In this document: one piece after another, positions 1 through 10,291 of the stretch
Position numbering within the stretch: position 1 is the stretch's first letter
Layout of the letters: each line of letters opens with the position of its first letter
DNA from: Streptomyces sp. DH41
GTDB taxonomy: Bacteria > Actinomycetota > Actinomycetes > Streptomycetales > Streptomycetaceae
Assembly (NCBI RefSeq): GCF_029813785.1
Contig: NZ_JARVKY010000002.1
Location: 663,817 to 727,816, forward strand
DNA length: 64,000 nt
Direction: 5' to 3'
Made by a program: the position numbers and the translations under genes
Notes under the pieces: generated by a model
The model's input: only the letters and a program-made list of their open reading frames with translations
Told to the model about the DNA's origin: nothing
Database searches by the model: none

Positions 1-436
1 CCCTTCACGGTCACCGCCTCCTTCACCATCCGTTTCAGCGCCACCCCGCGCGGCGCCCGCCTCGCCCGGCGACTGGCCTCGCACCAGCTGGACCGCTGGG
101 GGTGGCCGTACCGCACACCGGTCCACGACTCCGTGGAACTGGTCGTGGGCGAACTGGCGGCCAACGCCGTCACCCACGGGAGGGTGCCGGGGCGAAACGC
201 CGAGCTACGGCTGGCCCACGACGGCGCGGGGCGCGTCCTGGTGGAGGTGAGCGACGTGCGCGGGGAGCGGGTGCCGGTGCTCGCGCCGGGCGGGCGAAGG
301 CTCGCGGAAGACGGGCGCGGGCTGACCCTGGTGGCCGCGCTGGCCGAGGAGTGGGGGGGTGGCCGAGCGGTCGGGCGCGCCTGGCAAGACCGTGTGGGCC
401 GTGGTGACGGACGGCTCCCTCCACCACGTCTCCTGA
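1..436 (+). CDS. HATPase-domain (anti-sigma/WhiJ-associated) ATP-binding protein, 5' end outside window, apparent frameshift
   Basis: Small single-domain GHKL ATPase of the RsbW-like type common in Streptomyces; such proteins often sit beside WhiJ-type regulators. The frame open from base 1 carries an N-box (GELAANAVTHG) and a G-box (GRGLTLV). After LAEEWG the frame is lost at a run of seven G (353-359). Removing one G restores the expected family ending (KTVWAVV) and a TGA at 434-436, which matches the complete paralogue at 63141-63572. Without the correction the frame runs on to 546 through unrelated residues. The gene is either a sequencing or slippage error or a real pseudogene; the start lies upstream of the window. 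The family is secure; integrity is not. Confidence 0.75.
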
Positions 437-548
437 GTTCCGAACACGGCACCGCGCACCAGCTTCAGCGCCTTGCCGAACTGCTCCTGCAGCTGTGGCG
501 TGACGACGTACTCCTCGATGCGCCCGGCGGCCTTCCCGGTGCATAACG
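437..548 (-). pseudogene. Possible remnant of a PglY/DUF6079-like ATPase gene
   Basis: On the minus strand this gap reads as about 36 well-formed residues, including EYVVTPQLQEQFGKALKLV, with no start codon and no terminus of its own. The frame enters from the groEL terminator side and degenerates where it becomes antisense to the HATPase gene. The motif YVVTPQL..F..AL.LV resembles what I recall of the N-terminal region of large P-loop ATPases of the PglY/BREX (DUF6079) type, just before their Walker A. That match is from memory only. It could also be chance coding-like sequence in high-GC DNA. Confidence 0.22.
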
Positions 549-549
549 C

Positions 550-587
550 ACGGTGCCCAGCACCCCCGAAGGGGTACTGGGCACCGT
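550..587 (-). terminator. groEL1 transcription terminator
   Basis: Inverted repeat with 17-bp arms (550-566 and 571-587), one mismatch, and a 4-nt loop that reads UUCG in the groEL transcript. It lies 22 bp past the groEL stop codon. There is no clear U-tract, which is usual in Streptomyces. Confidence 0.75.
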
Positions 588-609
588 TCAGCTCAGCTCA
601 GCGCCGCGC

Positions 610-2688
<2,079 letters not shown>

Positions 2689-2762
2689 TCACGGGGTTAA
2701 CTGTCTGAGGTGGCGACCAGGTGGATCCGTCGTCGCGGGTGCCGGACCTGCCCGTCGCGTAG

Positions 2763-2789
2763 TTGGCACTCTCCGGTGGGGAGTGCCAG
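2763..2789 (-). promoter_or_regulatory. CIRCE operator, promoter-distal copy (HrcA site)
   Basis: TTGGCACTC, a 9-bp spacer, then GAGTGCCAG: the CIRCE consensus (TTAGCACTC-N9-GAGTGCTAA) with few changes. It lies in the groES leader, just downstream of the proposed -10. Confidence 0.92.
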
Positions 2790-2794
2790 AGCCG

Positions 2795-2824
2795 AGACTA
2801 TGACCGCGATTAGCACTCGGTCAA
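2795..2824 (-). promoter_or_regulatory. groES-groEL1 promoter
   Basis: On the minus strand TTGACC (2819-2824) and TAGTCT (2795-2800) are separated by 18 bp, a good match to the vegetative (HrdB-type) consensus. One CIRCE element overlaps the -35 and another lies just after the -10, consistent with direct repression by HrcA. Confidence 0.75.
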
Positions 2825-2836
2825 GCGGAGTGCCAA
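2810..2836 (-). promoter_or_regulatory. CIRCE operator, promoter-overlapping copy (HrcA site)
   Basis: TTAGCACTC, 9-bp spacer, GAGTGCCAA: near-perfect CIRCE. It covers the -35 hexamer of the groES promoter. Two tandem CIRCE copies are known for heat-shock operons in several Gram-positive bacteria. Confidence 0.95.
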
Positions 2837-2891
2837 TGCCGACGGCGCGTCGGGGGGAAATCGGCCTGGACGGCCGCGTCCTCGGGCACCC

Positions 2892-3686
2892 CTACAGGTA
2901 GTCCTCCAGGCGTCCCACCCTCAGTCCCTGCTCCTCGATCTCCTCCAGCAGGCGTTCGGTACGCGCGCTCAGGCCCACGCCCGTCGGGTGGTCCGGGGCC
3001 ACGGACACGATGTCGCCGGCGTGGAGGTGATGGCCACCGCGGGAGTAGGTGAGGTCGCCGGCGGGGTCCAGGGCCGCCCGCCACAGGACGACCGCCGTGA
3101 TGCCGCAGTCGGCGGCGGCGCGCAGGGTCGTGGTGTCGTATCTGCCGTAGGGCGGGCGGAAGAGGTGGGGGCGGACGCCGAAGCGGGACCTGAGCTTGGT
3201 CTGCTGGCCGCAGATCTCGGCGCGCTGGCCGGCGTAGGGCAGGCCGCGCAGGGAGCGGTGGTCGAGGGTGTGGTTCTGCAGGCTCGCGCCGACCGAGCGC
3301 AGCCGGGCGAAGTGGCCGTACGCCGGTCCGGCGACGGTGTCGGTGAGGAACAGGGTGACCGGGAGCCGCCGTTCGCGGATCAGTGCGGCGAAGCGCGGGT
3401 CCCGTTCGGCGCTGTCGTCGAAGGTGAGGAAGACGACCGGGTCGGCGGTGCGGACGTGGTCCACGACGGGCGGCAGGGCCTGCCCCCGTCCGTTGCCCTG
3501 ACTGCCGCCCGTGTCGTCGTTGCCCGGGCCGGCCGCCCGGGCCTGTCGCGCCGCGGGCGGGTGTTCGGCGGGGCCGGCGGACTGGGCGCAGCCGGTGAGC
3601 AGTACGGCGGTCAGGACGGCCAGGGCGGTCACGGCGGACGTGGCCGTCGGGGCGGCCCCGGTCGGCCAGAACCGCCCGCACCTCAC
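2892..3686 (-). CDS. Lipoprotein polysaccharide deacetylase (NodB/CE4), second gene of pair
   Basis: Putative metal-dependent N-deacetylase of cell-surface sugar polymers (264 aa). The GTG start at 3686 overlaps the TGA of the upstream gene (GTGA), indicating translational coupling; longer frames would lose the signal peptide. A lipobox (LLTGC, Cys near residue 30) follows a hydrophobic stretch. The NodB domain (about residues 80-264) contains the TFDD metal/catalytic Asp pair, the NHTLDH His-His motif and RPPYG. It is paralogous to the neighbour at 3683-4624, including the RLEDYL C-terminus, so the pair arose by tandem duplication. The substrate is unknown (peptidoglycan, chitin-like or PNAG-like). 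Confidence 0.88.
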   Translation of the reverse strand: MRCGRFWPTGAAPTATSAVTALAVLTAVLLTGCAQSAGPAEHPPAARQARAAGPGNDDTGGSQGNGRGQALPPVVDHVRTADPVVFLTFDDSAERDPRFAALIRERRLPVTLFLTDTVAGPAYGHFARLRSVGASLQNHTLDHRSLRGLPYAGQRAEICGQQTKLRSRFGVRPHLFRPPYGRYDTTTLRAAADCGITAVVLWRAALDPAGDLTYSRGGHHLHAGDIVSVAPDHPTGVGLSARTERLLEEIEEQGLRVGRLEDYL

Positions 3687-4624
3687 AGGTAGTCCTCCAG
3701 CCGGGCCACCGCGTACCCCTCCGCGGTGACCTTGTCGAGGAACTCGCGGACCATGTCGCGCATGGTGCCGCCCCAGTCGTCCTCGCCCCGGAAGTGGGTG
3801 AGGACGATGTCGCCGGGGTGGATCTCGCGGTCCCACTCGCGGTAGTCCCAGTGGTCGGCGAAGACCTCCTCGTTCCAGATCGGGGCGTACTCGATGCCGC
3901 AGGACCTGGCCGCCCGCAGGGTGTCGCGGTTGTAGTTGCCGTAGGGCGGGCGGAAGAGGGTCGGGCGCTCGCCGTAGCGCTTCTCGATCACGTCCTGCAT
4001 GCCGCAGATCTCGCGCTTCTGCTCGGTGTAGGACAGGCCGGGCAGGTAGGGGTGGTTCAGGGTGTGGTTGGCGAGGGTGACGCCGCGGTCCCGCATCTTC
4101 TTGAAGTAGCCGTAGTCCTCCTTCACCAGGTAGTCGCTGAGGAAGGCGGTGTACGGGATCTTCAGCTCGCTCATCATCCGCAGGAACGCCGGGTCCTTCT
4201 CGGCGCCGTCGTCGATGGTGAGGAAGACGATCTTCTCCTTGGTGGGGACCGAGGTGAAGACCGGCGGGAGGTTCTCCTGGCCGTCCACCTCGAAGCCCTC
4301 GCGCGCCTTGATCTCCGGCTTCTTCGCGGGGGGCGGCGGGGCCGCCAGCGGGACCTTCTTCAGGTTCCAGCGCTTGGCGGCGGCGACCCGGGCGGTGTGG
4401 GCCGCGCGCAGTTCGGACGCGTAGGCGTCGAGCGCTCGGGCCGGGGGTGCCTGGAGGGGCTGCGGGCCGGCGGCGCCCCGCTCTCCGGAGGCGTCCTGCG
4501 CACAGCCGGAGGCGAGGGCGGCGACGGCGAGCACGGCGACACCGCCGCGCGTCCGGAGCCCTGGAGAAGACGCCCGAAACACCCTGGACGCCCGACTCTT
4601 GTCATTTTGTACGACTGCTCGCAT
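3683..4624 (-). CDS. Lipoprotein polysaccharide deacetylase (NodB/CE4), first gene of pair
   Basis: 313 aa, ATG at 4624. An N-terminal hydrophobic segment ends in a lipobox (LASGC), then a Pro/Ala/Lys-rich linker, then a NodB domain from about residue 125. Catalytic features are TIDDG (Asp-Asp), NHTLNH (His pair) and RPPYGNY, plus a C-terminal DIVLTHF strand. It should act outside the membrane on amino-sugar polymers. It is translationally coupled to the paralogue downstream through a 4-bp GTGA overlap. A 741-codon open frame extends to 5908 on this strand, but it runs antisense to the methyltransferase gene and is a shadow. Confidence 0.9.
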   Translation of the reverse strand: MRAVVQNDKSRASRVFRASSPGLRTRGGVAVLAVAALASGCAQDASGERGAAGPQPLQAPPARALDAYASELRAAHTARVAAAKRWNLKKVPLAAPPPPAKKPEIKAREGFEVDGQENLPPVFTSVPTKEKIVFLTIDDGAEKDPAFLRMMSELKIPYTAFLSDYLVKEDYGYFKKMRDRGVTLANHTLNHPYLPGLSYTEQKREICGMQDVIEKRYGERPTLFRPPYGNYNRDTLRAARSCGIEYAPIWNEEVFADHWDYREWDREIHPGDIVLTHFRGEDDWGGTMRDMVREFLDKVTAEGYAVARLEDYL

Positions 4625-4714
4625 GGTGCCGGATCCTCGCAGTCCCCGGCCGTCGGGCCGCGCCCGACACCGCGCGGGAGGCACACGATCCACCGACTGG
4701 CCCACAATGTCCCG

Positions 4715-5920
4715 GTGAACGACCTCGACGCCCTCCTCGCCCTGCTCACCCCCGAAGGCCGCGCCCTCCTCGACGAGGTGCGCGACACCGACCCGGCGCG
4801 GGAGCTCGCGGTCGCGACCCGGCTGCGGCGCACGCATCCCGCCGAGCTGGTGTCGGCGGCGCTCGGGCAGGCCCGGCTGCGGCAGCGGGCGGTGGCGAAG
4901 TTCGGTGAGCGGGACGCCGGGCGGATGTTCTTCACGCCCAACGGGGTCGAGCAGTCGACGCGGGCGAGCGTGGCCGCGTACCGGGCCGAGCGGCTGGCCG
5001 CCCTGGGCGTGACCTCCGTCGCCGACCTGTGCTGCGGAATCGGCGGCGACGCGATCGCGCTGGCCCGGGCCGGGATCCGGGTGCTGGCCGTGGACCGGGA
5101 CCCGGCGACGGCCGCCGCGGCCCGTGCCAACACCGAGGCGCTGGGGCTGGGTGAGCTGATCGAGGTGCGCGAGGCGGACGTGACGGAGGTGGAGGCGACT
5201 GGGTACGACGCCGTGTTCGTCGACCCCGCGCGGCGCGGGGGGCGAGGGAGGATCTTCGACCCGGAGGCGTACTCGCCGCCACTGTCCTGGGCCGTCGAGG
5301 CGGCCCGTACGGCTCCCCGCGCCGCCGCGCTCAAGGTCGCGCCCGGCATTCCGCACGAGGCGGTACCGGCGGACGCCGAGGCCGAGTGGATCTCCGACGG
5401 CGGGGACGTGAAGGAGGCGGTGCTGTGGTTCGGCGGCACGCCGGGGGTGGTGACGCCGGAGGCGGTGACGCCGGGGGCGGTGCGGGCCACGCTGTTGCCG
5501 GGGCCCCGCACCCTGCTCGGCACCGGCCTGCCCGACCCGGAGGTCCGCACTCCCGGCCGCTACCTGTACGAGCCGGACGGCGCCGTCATCCGCGCCCATC
5601 TCGTCGCCGAGGTCGCCGCACAGGTCGGCGGAGGGCTCCTCGACGCGACCATCGCGTACGTCACCGCGGACGAACTGCTGCCGACGCCGTACGCCACGGC
5701 GTACGAGATCACCGACCGGATGCCCTTCAACGTCAAGAAGCTGAAGGCGCTGCTGCGGGAGCGCCGGGTCGGCAACCTGACCGTGAAGAAGCGGGGCTCG
5801 GCCGTCGAGCCGGAGGAGCTGCGGCGGAAGGTCAAGCCCGAGGGGCCGAACGCGGCGACGGTGTTCATGACCCGGGTCGCCGGGGCGCCGACGATGCTGA
5901 TCGGACACCCGGTCCGCTGA
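4715..5920 (+). CDS. Class I SAM-dependent methyltransferase with THUMP-like C-terminal domain
   Basis: 401 aa from a GTG at 4715, divergent from the deacetylase pair. The Rossmann methyltransferase motif I is DLCCGIGGDA (about residues 106-115), followed by the acidic end of strand 2 (AVDRD) and a DPARRGG motif in the position of the catalytic (N/D)PPY-type motif. The C-terminal third (FNVKKLKALLRERRVG and VKKRG) is the basic THUMP-like RNA-binding part of this actinobacterial family. The likely substrate is a nucleic acid, probably tRNA or rRNA, but the target is not established. No strong ribosome-binding site is visible. Confidence 0.82.
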   Translation: MNDLDALLALLTPEGRALLDEVRDTDPARELAVATRLRRTHPAELVSAALGQARLRQRAVAKFGERDAGRMFFTPNGVEQSTRASVAAYRAERLAALGVTSVADLCCGIGGDAIALARAGIRVLAVDRDPATAAAARANTEALGLGELIEVREADVTEVEATGYDAVFVDPARRGGRGRIFDPEAYSPPLSWAVEAARTAPRAAALKVAPGIPHEAVPADAEAEWISDGGDVKEAVLWFGGTPGVVTPEAVTPGAVRATLLPGPRTLLGTGLPDPEVRTPGRYLYEPDGAVIRAHLVAEVAAQVGGGLLDATIAYVTADELLPTPYATAYEITDRMPFNVKKLKALLRERRVGNLTVKKRGSAVEPEELRRKVKPEGPNAATVFMTRVAGAPTMLIGHPVR

Positions 5921-5929
5921 CCCGCCCGC

Positions 5930-7204
5930 TCAGCCGCAGTCGTCGGCCCGGCGGGTCAGCAGCTCGCGTTCGCGTTCGTTGCGGGTCAGTGACGCGGCGC
6001 GCGCGAACTCCGCCCGTGCCTCCGCCGTACGCCCCAGGCGGCGCAGGAGGTCGCCGCGGACGCTGGGGAGCAGGTGGTAGTCGCGCAGGGCAGGCTCGGC
6101 GGCGAGGGCGTCGACGAGGAGGAGTGCGGGGGCCGGGCCCTCGGCCATCGACACGGCGACCGCTCGGTTGAGTTCGACGACCGGGGACGGGGCGCGGGCC
6201 GCGAGCAGGCCGTACAGCGTGGCGATGCGCGGCCAGTCGGTCTCCTCGTAGCTGTGAGCCGTCGCGTGGCAGGCGGCGATCGCGGCCTGGAGGACGTACG
6301 GACCCGGGGCGCCGGAGCCGGTGGTGGCGGGGGACTGAGCGTGTGCGTGGGCGTGGTCCAGGGCGGCGATGCCGCGGGCGATGAGCATGCGGTTCCAGCG
6401 GCGGCGGTTCTGGTCCTGGAGGAGGACCGGCGCGCCGTCGGGGCCGGTGCGGGCGGCGGTCCGGGACGCCTGGAACTCCAGCAGGGCCGTCAGGCCGTGG
6501 ACCTCGGGTTCCTTCGGCATCAGGGCGCAGAGCACGCGGGCCAGGCGCAGGGCGTCCTCGCACAGGGCCGGACGGAGCCAGTCGTCGCCGACGGTGGCCG
6601 CGTAGCCCTCGTTGAAGATCAGGTAGATGACCTCCAGGACCGAGCCGAGACGGGCCGCGCGGTCCGGGCCGTACGGCACCTCGAAGGCGACGTTCCTCGT
6701 GGCCAGGGTGCGTTTGGCGCGCACGATGCGCTGCGCGACCGTCGGTTCCGGTACCAGGAAGGCGCGGGCGATCTCCGGCGTGGTCAGACCGCCGAGCAGC
6801 CGCAGGGTGAGGGCGATGCGGGCCTCGGCGGACAGCACCGGGTGGCAGGCGGTGAAGACCAGCCGCAGCAGGTCGTCGTCGATGTCGTCCGGGTCTGCGG
6901 GCTCCTCGGGCGGTGCGGTCGCGGTGGGCAGGTCGCGGCCGATCTCCGCCAGCTTGCGGGCGTAGTTCTCCCGGCGCCGGATCAGGTCGACGGCGCGACG
7001 CCGCGCGGTGGCCATGAGCCAGGCGCCCGGGTTGTCGGGCACACCGTCCCGGGGCCACTGCTCCAGGGCCGCGACCACCGCGTCCTGCGCGAGTTCCTCG
7101 GCGAGGCCGACGTCACGGACGAGACGGGCGACGCCGGCGATGACGCGGGGCGACTCCAGTCGGAAGACGGTTTCGAGGGCCTCGGTGGGCCGCGGTTCTG
7201 CCAC
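5930..7204 (-). CDS. ECF42-type RNA polymerase sigma factor with C-terminal extension
   Basis: 424 aa. Sigma region 2 is at about 15-80 (AEELAQDAVVAALEQW, then AWLMATARRRAVDLIRR) and region 4 at about 120-180 (LTTPEIARAFLVPEPTVAQRIVRAKR). A long C-terminal extension of about 200 residues carries the LIFNEGY motif of the SigJ/ECF42 class and TPR-like helices. In this family the extension replaces an anti-sigma factor as regulator. It is convergent with the methyltransferase, with 10 bp between the stops. The DGPF gene just upstream is the standard ECF42 partner, so autoregulation of the pair is expected; that is family knowledge, not seen here. Confidence 0.9.
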   Translation of the reverse strand: MAEPRPTEALETVFRLESPRVIAGVARLVRDVGLAEELAQDAVVAALEQWPRDGVPDNPGAWLMATARRRAVDLIRRRENYARKLAEIGRDLPTATAPPEEPADPDDIDDDLLRLVFTACHPVLSAEARIALTLRLLGGLTTPEIARAFLVPEPTVAQRIVRAKRTLATRNVAFEVPYGPDRAARLGSVLEVIYLIFNEGYAATVGDDWLRPALCEDALRLARVLCALMPKEPEVHGLTALLEFQASRTAARTGPDGAPVLLQDQNRRRWNRMLIARGIAALDHAHAHAQSPATTGSGAPGPYVLQAAIAACHATAHSYEETDWPRIATLYGLLAARAPSPVVELNRAVAVSMAEGPAPALLLVDALAAEPALRDYHLLPSVRGDLLRRLGRTAEARAEFARAASLTRNERERELLTRRADDCG

Positions 7205-7249
7205 GGCCCACCATGCAACACCCTGGCCCCCCCCAGGATGAAACTCCGG

Positions 7250-7606
7250 TCAGCCCTCCATGAGTTCCCGCACCTCGCAGGTCACCGTCCAGTGCTCCTC
7301 GTGCACCTTGAGGAAGCGCTTGGTCCACTCGACCGCCTCGGCCATGTCCTTGGCCTGGAGGAGCGAGTAGCCGCCGATGACCTCCTTGGTCTCGGTGAAG
7401 GGGCCGTCGGTGACGGACAGTCGCCCGCCCTCGTAGTGGACTCGGCTGCCCTGGGCCGTCGGGGTCAGCCCGGCGGTGTCGAGCAGGACGCCGGCCTTCG
7501 TCATCTCCTCCATCAGCTTCTCCATGCGCCGCACCAGCTCGGGGCTGGGGCCGCCGGAGGGGGCGTCGTTCTCGTCGATGCGGATCAGGGACAGGTAGCG
7601 GGGCAT
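7250..7606 (-). CDS. DGPF-domain / YCII-related protein, ECF42 partner
   Basis: 118 aa; ATG at 7606 gives the conserved MPRYLSLIR start. It contains the diagnostic VTDGPFTETKEVIGGY motif and the YCII-type alpha/beta ferredoxin-like fold with conserved AEAVEW and CEVREL elements. It is the first gene of a two-gene unit with the ECF42 sigma factor, 45 bp apart. The biochemical role of DGPF proteins is unknown. In other Streptomyces they are reported as targets of the adjacent ECF42 sigma. Confidence 0.92.
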   Translation of the reverse strand: MPRYLSLIRIDENDAPSGGPSPELVRRMEKLMEEMTKAGVLLDTAGLTPTAQGSRVHYEGGRLSVTDGPFTETKEVIGGYSLLQAKDMAEAVEWTKRFLKVHEEHWTVTCEVRELMEG

Positions 7607-7730
7607 GGTGGCTCCTCGGGGTGGGTCGGTGGGTCGGGGTCCTTCCCGGCCTCTCACCCGTGCGTCGAACGGGAGGGCCCTGGATCGACACGCGGCCGGG
7701 GTTTTCCCCCGGCGATTTCCCCGAGGCTCC

Positions 7731-8948
7731 TCAGCGCAGCGATTCCCACAGGTCACCGGCGTCCGGCTCCTTGGCGACCACCCGGTTGGCGTCCCAGGGC
7801 GCCGGCACGACGGGCATCGTCACCGTGCGTACGTCGTCCGCCGACAGGCTCCCGAGGCTGCGGCCGAGGCTCATCAGCTCGCCCAGCGAGTCGAGGCCGG
7901 TGTCGGTGGTGAGGCTGCCGGTGACCGCGTCGGCGACCTGGTACAGCCGCGGGGGGTCGGTGAGCAGGTCGGTGGCGGAGATCTGCTCCAGCAGCGCCTT
8001 GACCAGTTTGTGCTGGAGTTCTATGCGGGCGAGGTCGCTGCCGCCCTCGAGCCCGTACCGGGTGCGGGCCAGCCCGAGGGCCTCGGTGCCGTCGAGGTGG
8101 TTGGTGCCGGCGTCCAGGTGCAGGTGGCTCTTGTCGTCGTCGATGTCCACGTCCGTGGTGACGGTCACGCCGCCGAGCGCGTCGACGAGCTTGGCGAAGC
8201 CGGAGAAGTCGATCTCGATGTAGTGGTCCATGCGGACGCCGGTGACCGACTCGACGGTCTTGACGGCGCAGACCGGCCCGCCCAGGGCGTAGGCGGAGTT
8301 GAACATCGCGCCGCTCGCCTCCCGGCTCTCGCCGCCGGACGGCAGCGGACAGGACGGCCGGGCGACGAGCGTGTCGCGCGGGATGCTGACCACGGTGGCC
8401 GCGGTCCGGCCCGCGTCGAGGTGGACGACCATCGCCGTGTCCGAGCGGGCGCCCTCGCTGTCGCCGCCGCCGAGTTCCTGGTTCTCCTCGCCGCCGCGCG
8501 AGTCCGAGCCGAGGACCAGGATGTTCAGGGCGCCGGTGGGCTCCGGGGCCGCGTCGGGCGAGGCGGAGGGGACGGTGACCGGCCGCGCGGGGCGGTCGTC
8601 GCCGAGTGCGCCATTGATGTCGACGCTCTTGATGTTGCCGTTCAGGTGCCAGTAGGCCCAGCCCGCCGCGGCGGCTCCGAACAGCAGGGCACAGGCCAGG
8701 GCGAGGCCGGCCACCTTCAGCCCTTTCGAGCGCCCACCCGGGCCGCCCGGGCCGCCCAGTCCACCCGGGCCGCCCGATGCGCCCGGCTCACCCGGTCCGC
8801 CCGGCTCACCCTGTCCGCCCGATCCGCCCGGCTCACCCCGTCCGCTCGGCCCACCCCGCGCATCCCGCGCAGCCATGTGTCCGCCCCCGCCCCCGCCCGT
8901 GCCGGTCCCGTTCGCGTCCCCACCCGAATGCCCCATCAGGAGGAACAT
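7731..8948 (-). CDS. LytR-CpsA-Psr (LCP) family cell-wall ligase with collagen-like cytoplasmic tail
   Basis: 405 aa if started at the ATG at 8948; another in-frame ATG lies at 8936, and neither has a convincing ribosome-binding site. Residues about 25-75 form a Gly/Pro/Glu-rich collagen-like tail, then a transmembrane helix (about 78-100), then an extracytoplasmic LCP domain. Motifs are LVLGSDSR, VSIPRDT (pyrophosphate-binding Arg), NSAYALGG and LARTRYG. LCP enzymes move teichoic-acid-type or other glycopolymers from a polyprenyl carrier onto peptidoglycan. It stands alone; the tail is unusually repetitive. Confidence 0.9.
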   Translation of the reverse strand: MFLLMGHSGGDANGTGTGGGGGGHMAARDARGGPSGRGEPGGSGGQGEPGGPGEPGASGGPGGLGGPGGPGGRSKGLKVAGLALACALLFGAAAAGWAYWHLNGNIKSVDINGALGDDRPARPVTVPSASPDAAPEPTGALNILVLGSDSRGGEENQELGGGDSEGARSDTAMVVHLDAGRTAATVVSIPRDTLVARPSCPLPSGGESREASGAMFNSAYALGGPVCAVKTVESVTGVRMDHYIEIDFSGFAKLVDALGGVTVTTDVDIDDDKSHLHLDAGTNHLDGTEALGLARTRYGLEGGSDLARIELQHKLVKALLEQISATDLLTDPPRLYQVADAVTGSLTTDTGLDSLGELMSLGRSLGSLSADDVRTVTMPVVPAPWDANRVVAKEPDAGDLWESLR

Positions 8949-9062
8949 AAGTCCGAATTATTGGGAGCGGACATAGCCGGGTCGTCATTCTGCGGAAATT
9001 CTCAGACTTCGGGGGAGAGCGACCGGGGCCGAGGGTGCGGCGAGGGCGGCAACCGACGTCGG

Positions 9063-10115
9063 TCAGGCCGCCGCGGGCGCCCCCGTGCTGCTCCGCGCTT
9101 CCAGGCTGGTGGCCAGCTCCACCCGGGTCGCCGTCGCGGAGCCGTCGTCGCGCCCGAGGTCCAGGACCAGCCGGGCCGCCGCCTCGGCCATCTCCATGAG
9201 CGGCTGCCGTACGGTCGTCAGTGGCGGCCCCACCCAACGGGCCACCGGCAGGTCGTCGAACCCGACCACGCTCAGGTCCTGCGGGATGCGAAGCCCCAGC
9301 TCGCGGGCCGCCTCGTACAGTCCGAGCGCCTGGAGGTCGTTGCCGGCGAAGACGGCGGTCGGCCGGTCGGGGCGGCGCAGCAGTTCCAGACCCTGCCGGT
9401 AGCCGGCCTCGTGGTGGAAGTCGCCGGTCATGATCAGGTCCGGGTCGACGGGCAGCCCCGCTGTCTCCAGGGCGGCCCGGTAGCCGTCGATCCGGGCGCG
9501 GCTGCACATCATCCGGGTGGGTCCGCTGATCGCGCCGATACGAGTGTGCCCGAGGTCGACCAGGTGCCGGGTGGCGGCGAGTCCGCCCTGCCAGTTGGTG
9601 GCGCCGATGGACGGCACGTCGGCGCCCGGGTCGCCGGCCGGGTCCATCACCACGAACGGGATGGAGCGGCTGGTGAGCAGTGCCCGCTGGGACTCGTCGA
9701 GGCCGGACAGGACGAGGATCACGCCGTGCGGGCGGCGGGCGGCGACCTGGTCGGCCCAGGTCCGCCCGGGCGTGAGGCGCCCCGCGCTCTCGGAGAGGAC
9801 GACGCTGAGCCCGGTGTCCCGTGCCACGTTCTCCACGCCCCGGATGACCTCCATCGCCCAGGCGCTCTCCAGCTCGTGGAAGACCAGGTCGATCAGGGGC
9901 GAGCGGGTCGCCTCGGCCCGCCGGCGCCGGTAGCCGTGGTCGCGCAGCAGCTCCTCCACGCGCGCCCGGGTCGCGGGGGCGACGTCGGCGCGGCCATTGA
10001 GAACCTTCGAAACAGTCGGCGCCGACACACCGGCCTCACGCGCGATCTCGGCGAGGGTCGCGGTCTGCGCGGACCGCTTTTGCGTCCGGGTTTCAGCGGG
10101 CTGCGGGGATGTCAT
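9063..10115 (-). CDS. LacI-family transcriptional regulator
   Basis: 350 aa. The N-terminal HTH and hinge (TLAEIAREAGVSAPTVSKVLNGRADVAP) are followed by a periplasmic-binding-protein-type effector domain with VVGFDDLPVARWVGPPLTTVRQP near the C-terminus. This is the classical sugar-responsive repressor layout; Streptomyces relatives control glycoside uptake. No ABC transporter or glycosidase gene flanks it, so its target operon is elsewhere and the effector cannot be named. The 8949-9062 gap downstream towards the LCP gene holds nothing I recognise. Confidence 0.93.
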   Translation of the reverse strand: MTSPQPAETRTQKRSAQTATLAEIAREAGVSAPTVSKVLNGRADVAPATRARVEELLRDHGYRRRRAEATRSPLIDLVFHELESAWAMEVIRGVENVARDTGLSVVLSESAGRLTPGRTWADQVAARRPHGVILVLSGLDESQRALLTSRSIPFVVMDPAGDPGADVPSIGATNWQGGLAATRHLVDLGHTRIGAISGPTRMMCSRARIDGYRAALETAGLPVDPDLIMTGDFHHEAGYRQGLELLRRPDRPTAVFAGNDLQALGLYEAARELGLRIPQDLSVVGFDDLPVARWVGPPLTTVRQPLMEMAEAAARLVLDLGRDDGSATATRVELATSLEARSSTGAPAAA

Positions 10116-10291
10116 GACGGCGATGGTATCCCCGCTGACCCTCTCGACGAAGAGTTCAGTGAGCCACAGACCTCCGGAACATTCGCCATTGTCGTCGAAT
10201 CATTCGACAGGAGGAGGGCGGAGGACGGCGGACGGGGATCGCCGCGATCCGTGAGGGCGCGGCAGCCTGCGGCCGGGTGCCGGCGCGCTGG

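Noticed and set aside
3683..5908. 741-codon fusion of the deacetylase with an N-terminal extension
   Set aside because: The extension runs antisense to the methyltransferase gene, and the ATG at 4624 followed by a lipobox is the clear start.
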